DNA from: Epiperipatus broadwayi
Lineage: Eukaryota; Onychophora; Udeonychophora; Euonychophora; Peripatidae
Direction of reading: 5' to 3'
DNA length: 64,000 nt
Assembly: GCA_028023455.1 (NCBI GenBank)
Contig: JAQFVV010000233.1
Coordinates: forward strand, 498,001-562,000
The first letter of the stretch is position 1. Every line of letters starts with the position of its first letter. The translations under genes were made by a program, and so were the position numbers. Of the stretch, positions 48,197-57,910 are shown in pieces. The notes beneath the pieces were generated by a model. It was given only the letters and a program-made list of their open reading frames with translations, was not told where the DNA came from and ran no database searches.

Positions 48197-49897
48197 CCTT
48201 TTGGTTGTTGTTGAAATTCTTGGAAAAAGATGGGTTGGAAGGAAATTAGAAAAGGTCACAATTAAACTCTATTGTTGAAACTCAATCAAATACCAATTTG
48301 TAATTAAAAATATTGAAAGAGTCTATCTATTGTGTATCAAGTTAATTAAAGAAGTTTTAAAATTAAATTCTGAAACAAGAAAAAGGACAGATTTTTAAGT
48401 GACAAATTTTTGCTGAAAGTAACCCAAAAGGTGAGAATCCTGTTTGGAAAATAAAATTAATTGAAAGTGTAGAAAAAAAAAAAAAGGGGGGGGGGGTTTG
48501 AAAAAAAGGTATAATTTATAATCTTCTTTTGTTGAGATTCATTCAGAAAAATTATTAAAAACTTTTATTGAAAGTTGTTCCTGCAAGTGGTTATAAAAAT
48601 GTTCTACAGCTAGAAAGAATCAAGAACTTCTTTCCAGGGAAAATCCCTTTCTTCTGAGCTGCACCTGATGTATGTTGAGAAATTTTCATCCCCAGAAAAG
48701 TGTGAAACAAGTCAGCTAGCCAAGGGTGTTTCAAGAAGAAAAAAGACTAAGGTAATTCACGCAAGAAGTTACTGAAAAATGTCAGCCCATGGACAATAGT
48801 ACCCTTCTGATTAAATTTGGACTGATAGCTTCCCAGTACTTGGGAAATGGATGGTTGGTGCCAATTTAATTCATTTTAACAGCAGATTAATGAGTGTGAA
48901 ATTATAAACTGCTTATAAAGTAAACCTTACTACCATAATATAGTTAAATACAATTCTAAACTTAATCAGTTGTTTTATGTGTGTACACTATTTTAGATTG
49001 TAAATGTTTCAACAATAGAGTGTGGGGTTAGTTGGGAATAATCTACTCAATAAAACAGATCCTTAGAATAGAATTATTAATTAATTTTGACATAATTTTG
49101 GAGGGGGTAGGTTCTATATTTATTTCATTTTTTTTATATATAATTTTTTTTAGCTTTGTTATACTTATGCATATGTAGATTTTGGTTTCATGAATGTGAA
49201 ATGCTTGATTATGGAGGAATAAAAAAGTTAAAGTCAGTTTAAATTATTCCATAAGACACAAAGATACTTATGCCATGCCATAATTAGTATACATAAAAGC
49301 AAAATACAGATATAAGACACTTATACCAACATTTTGTTGTTAAGATTAATTTATTTAACATTAATAGTGTAGAGGTTTTTGATTAAGCTATATGCAGTTA
49401 ACTCATTATTTTAATATGCTTAGTCTTTCACTCCTATTTGGACAGGAGGCCATCTAGAATGTTGGGTCCTAGTTGTGTTGTAGGCTTGTGGAAAGCAAAT
49501 TTTCCTCAGGAAAGGTAATTATAATGTTAGAATAATGGTATCATTAAACAATTGGTAAGCAAGTGCACTAATTAGAAAGTATTTTATTTTAAAGTAAATC
49601 AAGTCATTTCAGATTGTATTTAGATGTGATAGAAAGGAAAAAAGAAAAATGTATATGGTTAATTATAACTAAAATATTGAAAACAATTGCATCCTCTGAA
49701 AAGAATTTACCAAAATTATTATAAGCCCACAAAAGATTATGCTAGAAAAGATTGTGGCCATGTTACATATATAAATAAACAATACAATCATTGAATAATC
49801 TTTTCAGTCTAGTGGTAGGTTATCTGTCTAGTGGGACACTTGCACCAGCTACTGTAATCTTAATAATCTTGGTAGTTTGGTATCTTTGGTAGTTTTG
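48197..49897 (+). repeat. Right LTR, second part, and unassigned remainder
   Basis: 48197-48520 resumes the LTR after the LINE (TTGTTGTTGAAATTCTTGG onward) and ends in a mixed A13-G11 run and TTTGAAAAAAAGG. From 48520 to 49897 no match to the left LTR exists because that part is missing there. Since RTE copy C resumes at 49898, this DNA lies inside the insertion and is most simply the rest of a long LTR. No coding trace seen. Confidence 0.5.
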
Positions 49898-50425
49898 TAG
49901 AATAATGGATAAAATTAAGCTTGGTTAAAATGCTTTTGGTAGAAATAACTTAAAAATTATAAAGAAATTTATCATGTGTTTGAAAAGAAAGATTTTTAAT
50001 AAATGTGTTTGCCTGTTTTTATTTATGAATCTGAGACTTGTCAGAAAAGCAATACAGAGACTTGCAACCATTGAATAAGTTAAGGGAGATGCATGTTACG
50101 AATAACAAAAAGTGATCTGCAACAGAATACATGGGTGACAGAACAAACAGGTGTTATTGATATCATTGAAAAAATTAAGAATCTGAACTGGAGTGCATAT
50201 ATTGCTAGAAGAGATGATAATAGATAGACAGTTGAAATCCTAAAACTGGATTGCAGAAAATTGTAAAAAATCTAAAAAAAATATGTGAGACGGATGGATG
50301 GATGAAATAATGAAGTATTCTGGGATGATGTGGAGAAGAGAAGCTAGATATTGGAGAATATAGCCTGGACCTGGAGATACCTTCATCCTGCAGTGGATCA
50401 ATAATGGTTGAAAATGATGATAAGG
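49898..50425 (+). mobile_element. RTE-type LINE copy C, 3' portion
   Basis: Takes up the RTE sequence where 42610 left off: AGAATAATGGATAAAATTAA matches AAACATAATGGATAAAATTA of copy B. It continues through the KRKIFNKCV-like block, TWVTEQTGVIDIIEKIK and GRWMDEI-type blocks to the common end CAGTGGATCAATAATGGTTG and tail AAAATGATGAT. The reverse frame at 50240-50572 is a shadow. Confidence 0.85.
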
Positions 50426-50429
50426 GCCA

Positions 50430-51900
50430 AGAGTGGAAAAACAGATGGGCACATCAACCAATTGAATAAGAATAATCATTAAATGCTTATAAGACCAAGA
50501 GAAAAGAAGGCTCAAAATGAAACAGAAATGTTGCCAGTGAGGAATGAGGTAAAGGTTAAGTAGGAATCTCAAATAAAGACAATGACATTATTACAATGAT
50601 GAAAAAAATGTTTACAAAACTGAAAATCAGATGAGACAGTTATAAAACTTGAAAATCAAAATAGAAATTATTATAAAATTAGAAAAGCAAAACAAAATGT
50701 TTGAAAAGTTGGAAGGTCAAATTAAAAGAGGATATGACAAATGAGAGAAAAAATTATAAAAGAGCTAGCATATTTAGTCCAGATTGAAAATAAAGTCAAA
50801 GATGCACATCAGTAATACAACAAAATAAGATTGAGCAGGTAAGAAAAATAGTTTTCCATGATGTAATAGAAGAGGTAAAAACAGAAAATCATAGTGTTAG
50901 AATAAATTCATTTAGAAATAACTACTAACAAAAAGTTTGAAAAGAAAGAGAATGTAATATAAAAAAATCAACAGAGATAGTAGAATCCTTCACAAAAAAA
51001 AAGGACAATAGAGCAAATAAAACATAAGTCATTCGAATGACACTGGAAAGGAAAAGGTTAATTTAGATTTGCACGCATTCGTTAATGCACCTACAATCAT
51101 TAACCAATTTTTAAAAATGAGAACTTTTTCAGGGCATACAAGCAAAGTCCTTACAGAGTATTTCAGTAGCTTAGAAAGACATTTTAATATAAATCAATTA
51201 TGAAAAAGCTAAATCACAATTGCATGTGGCTATTTACAAAGGGTCTCTCAGACCTTACAGGATTGTTTGGTAAACTTCAAAGTGTTAGCGAGGACAAACA
51301 GGCCTTATTATCAAGTTCCTAGAGTGAGGATTACCAGGAAAATATTGAACATTAAGTGCTTTGAGAAAAATAGTGGCTAGAGAACCATTTACCCCATTTT
51401 TTGGTAAACAAGTGGCTAAACTCAGGGCTTTCTTTAACAACCAATCCACTATTTCAGAATCAAATTATTAAGATAGTGAAACAGTTTCCCTAATAACATA
51501 GAACAGATATTTATTGACATGGAAAGAAAGACTATTGAACAGGTGGCTAAAATATTAAACATGTTTGATAGCAATAGGCCTATACATGACACAAAAAGAT
51601 TTAAATCCAACAAAAACCTTACAGGCAAGAACATGGGTCATATGTAAATTCAATGGAATATAGTAGAAAAAATTTTTGGAGCATAAAAAGAAAGCAGAGA
51701 AGACACATTGGCAGCTCAGATAGAACTAGTCTTTCACTGGACTGGAAGTGATTCCAGTACTCCTCAGGAAGAGAAATGCATTAAACCCAGGGGTGATTCG
51801 TGACCACCCAATAGTGGTGGTAGTACTCTTAAAAATGCCTGGAGAGAGAAGGAAGAAGTAATACCAGTATAAATTTGGATGGATTAATCCTGTCAAAAAC
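50430..51900 (+). pseudogene. Possible LTR-retrotransposon gag remnant
   Basis: From about 50580 to 50950 the plus strand reads as Lys/Glu/Gln-rich, coiled-coil-like pieces (repeated KLKSK, KLEGQIK type). Then comes VNLDLHAFVNAPTIINQFLK, MRTFSGHTSKVLTEYFSSLE and RHFNINQL, broken by stops. A coiled coil followed by a 'xFxG...Y...FE......W....KA..L...L.G.A' region is the layout of Ty3-type gag. A later block, DMERKTIEQVAKILNMFDSN, near 51520 also looks protein-derived. No zinc knuckle was seen. It could belong to the Gypsy element at 42.6 kb or to another; this rests on pattern only. Confidence 0.4.
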
Positions 51901-53820
51901 TTAAGACCTGATTAATAAATTAATATATAAAAAATAAAATATAATACTACAGAAATATAATTTGTTTTAAAAATAATAAAATAAAATTTGTGTATTTGCC
52001 TTAATAATTGTCAAAATCATAGTTAATAATAGTAAGACAAATAACAACATGACAAATGTATATTAAAAAGTAATGATGATAGGTGGTTTAATAGGAAGAG
52101 GTATACTTAGTAAGGTGATAGTGTGTGAACTAGATGTAAATTGAAAAATATTTGTGTGAATAAGCCTTTTCTCTGGAAAAAAACAGCAAACTGCAGATGT
52201 AGGCTTGTGCTCACAAATTGATCGAGAAGCATCAATTGAGAGATATTCTAGGTTCACTATAGAGTAGTTGAAAGAGAAAAATTCCCATATATTTACAAAA
52301 GGTTATCAGCAGAATTTTCCTGACATTCACAAAGCTAGCCAAACCAAGAACCCCTGGTTAGCAACCACAAGCTAGCACAATTTGTCTCATAATGTAGATG
52401 CAACATACTTAAGAAATCAAATGTAGTTTAGTCAACAGTTAGTCACCTTACTTTAGCATCATAAAGTTACTTAAAACTTGATCCCTCTCCTGATTAAATC
52501 TCTAGCTTGTCAAGATTATATGACCAATATATATATATATATATTACAATATTATTTTTAATTAACGGATATTTTTATTTATTTTATATATATATTAAGT
52601 TTAATATAAAAATAAGATCAAGCAGTCAAAAATTTCAAATGACTTTTATTTCTACTCCAATAGGGGAACAATGTAATATTATCCAATAAGCTACATAAAT
52701 AGCCACACGTAAGAATGAAGGTGGTAGTTAAATACTGCTAGCTTCTTTTAAAACAAGAGTTTTAGAATAAAAATAAATCAATAATTATGATATTTGATTT
52801 AATGTCAAGACAGTTTTAATGAAAAAATATTTAAGTTTTATTATATTGAAATGTCATCATTATAATATATACTATATGATTAATTAAAACTATATGAAAA
52901 ATAATAATGAAAGATTATAAGGGGAAAAAGCAGAGAAAGTATGGCTTAGGTATAGGTAATTCAAGTATAAAAGGTTTATTAAAACAAAGAAAGAAAGGAA
53001 GCAAAAGCTCAAGCTCTTTTATGTGTTTTTTCTTTTTCTTCTCAAATTGTTATTTTATTACTGCCATAAACACTTCTATTCGGCAGTCAAGCCACGAATA
53101 AAAATCGGTATATAAATCTATCCCAATGATGCATTGCTGAATTCAAGGGTGTGTCCATTGTTTAGACACGGTGTAGTTCCTGATGAATTACCTATTCAAA
53201 GCCTGAAATATGATCAAGCTGAAACTGGCATTTCCTTAAGTTGTGTTTGCCTATGCTAAATTTATGTCTGCATATTAATTGGAAGCCCTCTTTCATGGAA
53301 AACATGCACCTGTAGAGGGTAAAAAAAAACATGGCATGAATATTTCAAATGTAAAGCAGATAAAAAAGTTGAAGACATAATATTTCTAAATCTATTAAAA
53401 TGGATTCTGTAACATTCAAAAGAAGAAGCTGAAGAAAAAATATATCAGAACAAAAACTAAAACAAATAAAGGAAATCAAAATGAACTAAAAAATATTAAG
53501 TTTAACAAGGACTTACAACCAGAGAGTAACAAAACAAAAAAAAATTAATATATTATAACAGGGCTGGGTTCAAACCCTGTTCTAAGGCATAGGACGATAC
53601 CAGCGAGCATATATATATATACTCAATCAAAAGTAATATTAAGTTAATTTTTTTTTCATTGTTCTTTTGTATGCGTGTGTATATATATTTTAAACAGGTA
53701 AATAAAAATAGATTGAAACATAAGAGGGACGGAGGGGTTAAATGGTTTGTGCTCTTATATTTTGTTTATTGGCACGTGTATTTATATTGCTGCATGGGTG
53801 AATAAATGTAATAGATTCAT
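51901..53820. other. Spacer with (AT)n, no gene assigned
   Basis: (AT)n at 52530-52549. A 64-codon plus frame at 52907-53101 (Lys- and Ser-rich, then a Phe run) has no domain I know. 53130-53300 looks somewhat coding (a CPLFRHGVVPDELPIQSLKY stretch) but I cannot place it. Confidence 0.45.
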
Positions 53821-54065
53821 AAAAAGAAATTGATTCCAAGATGGACGACTAAGGAAAGAATTTACAAAAAAAGATAAGTTAATTGCAAAGAAAGAACCAA
53901 AAAAGTTATAGATTGCTATCTCAAGGAATAAAGCTATTTTAATTTAAAAAGAAATTGATTCCAAGATGGACAACAAAAGGCATAAATTCCAAAAGATATG
54001 TTAATTGAAAATAATGAATTCAAAAATGTGTAGATCGCTATCTCGAGACAAAGCCGTTTTAATTA
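53821..54065. repeat. ~120-bp tandem repeat, two copies
   Basis: Copies at about 53821-53945 and 53946-54065. Both start AAAAAGAAATTGATTCCAAG, then ATGGAC, and both contain TTAATTG, a GATYGCTATCTC block and AAAGCYRTTTTAATT. By eye roughly four of five bases agree. The second copy keeps CGAGA and AAGCCG where the first has CAAGG and AAGCTA. Function unknown; tandem units like this occur in untranslated regions of some retroelements. Confidence 0.75.
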
Positions 54066-55090
54066 AAAAAGAAAATGTTATAAATAAAAATGTTAAAAAT
54101 GAAAGAAAATGTTAAAAACAAAAGACAATGAATGTGGATCTCAAGGTGTAATTGAAATTCCTGAATATATAAAAAGAAAAAAAGAAAAGTTATTGAAAGG
54201 TTTTTCTGTGGGCAAACCACGTGGATTCATTAAAAAGAAGAGAACAATAGCATTTTTAATTAGAGTTTGAAAGCTGAACTTTGAAGAGGGATTATAGAAC
54301 TGTGACTGCCACGAGCAGGATCGAAGAAAAATTAGTTAAAAATTATATATCTTGGTCAACCATGAACAGGCTGAGGTAAAGGACCAGAATGGACCAGGAT
54401 CTGCCATCCATCCTGCGGAGGTACTACGGTTGCAGTCCATGTAGGAGCGAAGCCCTTCCTAAATTACAGAAAGAACAACATTCACCAAACGCCATTGATT
54501 CTGCCTTATAGAATCCACGGAAGAATACAAAAAGAAGGAAATCACTTATTCACTACATCGCAGCATGAAGCCAGTGAAAATTACCATTCATCTACACCCA
54601 GGTGAGATAAAGTAAGGTAACTCAAATATTTTCGTAAATACCAGTCACCTCTTGAATGAGAACATATTTCAGTAAAATAATAATGTGTAAGGGCTAAAAG
54701 TAAATAAAGAGACATCTGAAATAATGCCCTATATAACTATATGAATGAATAGACCGGATAATGACTGATTGCATTTACTTTATATGCTATATATGTTTTT
54801 GTTACATTTATGAACTAGTGCGAGTGTGTATTTGCATGCGTATCATTCAAGTATTCGAGTACAAACCAATAGATTCTATTTTGTTTTATTAATAAATATT
54901 AAGTTAGTGTTTTAAGTATAATTGTGTGTATTCAATGTTAATTTCTTAAAAAGCCTAGATTACATAGTACAATTAAAGAGTAGTATTCAGAATAAAAGTA
55001 ATAAAGTAAAACGAATCGTTTATGCGCTCCATTCGCACTTGATCTGTTCTCCCACCTCTTTCCCATGGTCAATGACCACTACCCCTGAGT
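54066..55090. other. G+C-richer stretch, possible small exon
   Basis: Less A/T-biased than its surroundings, especially 54290-54620 and 55010-55090. A candidate exon lies at 54470-54601, between TAAATTACAG and GTGAGAT, with an ATG at 54565. No protein homology visible. The whole stretch could instead be an LTR or 5' untranslated part of an unrecognised retroelement. Confidence 0.35.
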
Positions 55091-55215
55091 GAGCTAGCCA
55101 GAGGTATAAGCTCTATCTATTAGAAATAGATACTCGTTCTCTCCCAGCATAATTCTTATTTACTCGTAAATAGGATTGGCGCTTGGAGTCAAATTGACTT
55201 CCATAAATATGCTGG
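55091..55215 (+). other. Cluster of stem-loops, cloverleaf-like
   Basis: Perfect or near-perfect stems in a row: GAGCT 55091-55095 with AGCTC 55109-55113; TATCTAT 55114-55120 with ATAGATA 55126-55132; then a closed multi-branch unit whose outer stem is CCAGCATA 55144-55151 with TATGCTGG 55208-55215 (8 bp). Inside it are CTTATTTA 55155-55162 with TAAATAGG 55167-55174 (CTCG loop) and GGAGTCA 55185-55191 with TGACTTCC 55195-55202 (one bulge). So many stems in 125 bases are unusual for random DNA. I know no RNA family with this layout; the strand is arbitrary because DNA stems are symmetric. Confidence 0.5.
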
Positions 55216-55640
55216 CAAGTGATAAGAGTACATTGCAGAACTAACTATATATGTATGTTCGCATCATAATTTTCGTTTAAATAAAAAGTGCAGAAACTTA
55301 GATTTTTAAATATGTAATAAATGTATACCACCTATATACATGTTACACACAGGTAGAAAACTGCTACAATATCATAAGAAGGTGGTAATATTTTTAATTA
55401 TTTAACTGTGTATGTTTTATTATCTTTTTATACATTATGTAATTTAAAGTTATAATACTGTAATAATATTTTTCTTGTATTATTGTGTAGTATTAAGTTA
55501 ATTAAAAATTGTATATGTTAGTATAAATTAAATCAGTTAATGAATAGTATTGTGTAATAAATATTTTATTCATTAATTTGGTGTTCATCCACTTTCTCAT
55601 AGATTCTCACAATTTAAAATTTATGAAACTATTTTATTGT
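55216..55640. other. A/T-rich spacer
   Basis: No gene, RNA or repeat recognised. Confidence 0.5.
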
Positions 55641-56035
55641 AAGGTGAATAAATTTTGTTCATATAGATTTTTAAACATAGGTCAAATCATGATAGCCAGT
55701 GAAATGGGATCCCATCCTCAATCTAGTTAGTCATGGTATAATTGAATAATGCTGAAGTATGTCTAAATTCCTCCCATGGATTTCCCAATATCTGGGTGGC
55801 ACTTTAGTTTAAACTTAGAATAAATTTTGTAACCATACAGAATTTAATTTCTCTTTAGTTAATTGAGGGGTTTAATGGTTTTAAAAGGTGGTTGTGGACT
55901 ATGAAATTTATGTAATTAGTACCTAATCTGACCATTAGGATAACTTATGCAAAGTTATCAACAACTTATATTTACTCCCTCACTCTTTATAACATCTTGG
56001 AGATATTTTGAGATTGTTAAAATACAGACACATGA
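55641..56035. repeat. Unknown ~400-bp repeat R, copy 2
   Basis: Second copy of the repeat at 39463-39865; same order of blocks, with small gaps. Its right end runs directly into the truncated RTE copy D, so RTE copy D may have inserted here or the two may have been joined by deletion. Confidence 0.75.
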
Positions 56036-56356
56036 TATTCTTATATTCTAAAGAATATCTATAAAAATGCAACAGCAACAATTAGATTACATAATGTTGC
56101 TAAAAAAATTAACATTGGGAAGAGTCTATGACAGTGACTCCTTACCGCCAAAACTTTTTACATATTTTGTGGATTAAAATGGGAATCTAAGGGAGTAAAA
56201 ATAAATGGACATTATTTAAATCATTTAGATTTTTTATTGTTTTCACAAGTAATGTTTTAGAGTTTAGAGCTTCAGAAATTGTTGCAATAGTTATCAGATG
56301 AAAGTAAGAAAGAAATAAAGATAAATGTTAAAAAGACTAAAGTAATGTTCAGTACT

Positions 56357-57271
56357 CATCGATTAGCCACAGCACGACACTTGATGTCGCTGATTCTATG
56401 CGAAAGCATAGAAACATGCTATTTACCTGGCCTATAGAACAGTTCTGTTCATATTAGCCATTAAGCAGGCCTAGATGGTGTTGCACACACATATTATGGC
56501 CTGCTTTTGTGCTTTGCAATACTATGTAAATAGCGCACACTTCACAGATCACTATGGTACGATGTGAGGGTGTATAGAATTCAAATGGCCATAACTTTTT
56601 TCATGTGCATTCGAAGTAATGATTTTTCACGTGACCTGATGTAGTCATTGTACTTCCGTACACATCTTTTTAAGGTGAAACGAATTGCAAAAGTGTACAT
56701 CCCAACATCATTTTACAGAATTCACGTGAAAAAAAAAATTTGCGCAAGAACAGCTATGAGACTACTAAAACAGCTATAGCTTGTCATTGTTTCTAAAAGC
56801 ATAAGCTTGGTTCGATCAGACGATAATTTTATAATGTAATTCTTACATTTTATTAAATAATGTTGTTTCGTAAATTTTTTTCAAATAGTTTTCAAAATGT
56901 CATTGCCGAATGTTTCTAATATATATATATATTTGATCAGAATAGCGTATGTTTTGGCCAATCCTTCAAATCGTCAAAACCATCAGTCCCCCTCCTTGAA
57001 TATTCTTCTATGCACTGACATATGTAATTAAAAAATGTAATTTAGAAACTGTTCCCCCCCCCCCCAAAAAAAAAACACTTTTTAAAAAAAAAAATGTTTT
57101 AAAGAAAAATAAATGTAAATCCCTATATAATAAAAAAAAGTAACAGGTGAAAGCGGTATATTTATTTGCTTTTGAATAAATAATAACAAAATTGTAAATC
57201 ATCCTGGTAATGTTATATCTATTGGGTTTTGACTAGCAACAGAGGCATCAAGTGGCAGCTGGTCAACTCGA
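56357..57271. mobile_element. ~0.9-kb structured insertion in RTE copy D
   Basis: Inserted within the RTE sequence GTAATGTTCARTGGATTTTC. GTTCAGT before it and GTTCAAT after it may be a 5-7 bp target duplication. The ends carry an imperfect inverted repeat: the left has TCGATTAGCCACAGCACGAC then ACTTGATGTCGCTG, and the right, reversed, has TCGAGTTGACCAGCTGC then CACTTGATGCCTCTG. No coding frame. The first ~200 bases hold many perfect stems (see findings). Base composition is more balanced than in the surroundings, suggesting a younger insertion. It behaves like a non-autonomous DNA transposon, but the superfamily is not clear. Confidence 0.65.
57052..57076. repeat. Homopolymer junction C14-A10
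   Basis: A run of about 14 C followed by about 10 A, inside the structured insertion, then TTTT and another A11 tract. Such runs are prone to length error in sequencing. Confidence 0.8.
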
Positions 57272-57910
57272 ACCTAAAGTTCAATTGATTTTCTCAAGAG
57301 AAGAAAATAAAAATAGATAATGATGAGTTAGTAGAAGTTAACAACTAAAAATATCTTGGTCAGATTTCTAATGAAGATAGAAATATACTGGATGAAATTA
57401 ATCACAAAATTAAACTTGGTTGGAGTACTTTTGGTTAATATTAAATGGAAATATACTTCTGTATTTGGAAAGGAAGGTTTTGAATAAATTGTGTTTTACC
57501 ATTTCTTACTTATGAATCTAAGACTTGGACAATTAATAGAAGAGCTGTATTCAATAAAGTACAAAAAGATGCAAGTCAGGAGTAACAAGAAGAGATCAAA
57601 AACAAAATACATGGGTGAGAGAACAAACAGTTTTACTGACCTCATTGGAGAAATTAAGAGATTAAGTGGAGTTGGACTGGACATATTGCTAGAAAAGAGA
57701 TAATAGATGGACAATTGAAATCTTAAACTGGATTCTAAGAAATTGTAGAAGACCTAGAAGAGACCAGATGTGAGATGATGGATGAAATAAGAAAGTGTAT
57801 TGACATGATGTGAAGAAGGGAGACTAGAGACTGGAGATGGATTGAACTTGGGGAGACCTTCATCCGGCAATGGATCGATAATGCTTGTAAATGATGATGA
57901 TGATGATGCT

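Larger units (their letters stand above)
42611..49897 (+). mobile_element. Ty3/Gypsy-type LTR retrotransposon nested in RTE copy C
   Basis: Fills the break in RTE copy C. Long related stretches at 42611-43725 and 45592-48520 (each with its own later insertion) act as LTRs. Both begin TGRTATTTTYTGCCATCTCA and share TTGTTTCAGTA, AAAAGTTTTTTTTTATCTCA, GAAATTCTTGG, TCACAATTAAACT and AAAGGTGAGAA. Pol remnants (RT end, RNase H, integrase) lie between them. Gag, protease and most of RT are missing, and the left LTR passes straight into pol, so a large deletion removed the middle. The right boundary is inferred from where RTE resumes; the stretch 48520-49897 would be the 3' part of a long LTR or other inserted DNA. 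Confidence 0.7.
56036..57910 (+). mobile_element. RTE-type LINE copy D, 5'-truncated and interrupted
   Basis: Left part 56036-56356 covers the reverse transcriptase from TATAAAAATGCAACAGCAAC to AAAAAGACTAAAGTAATG. The motif C region near 56235 (LDFLLFSQVMF) has lost the Asp pair. Right part 57270-57910 resumes at TTCAATTGATTTTCTC and runs to the 3' end, with CLEDQIS-type, ERTNSFTDLIGEIKRLSG and RRPRRDQM-type blocks and a (GATGAT)n tail at 57890-57909. The parts are contiguous in the other copies; a foreign segment of about 0.9 kb separates them here. Confidence 0.85.

Noticed and set aside
48484-48497. A13-G11 run as a biological signal
   Set aside because: Homopolymer runs like this and C14 at 57052 are common decay or sequencing features; no structure depends on them.
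53562-53592. Second tRNA-like B box (GGGTTCAAACCC)
   Set aside because: The B-box-like palindrome stands alone: no A box at the right distance upstream and no tail or target duplication.
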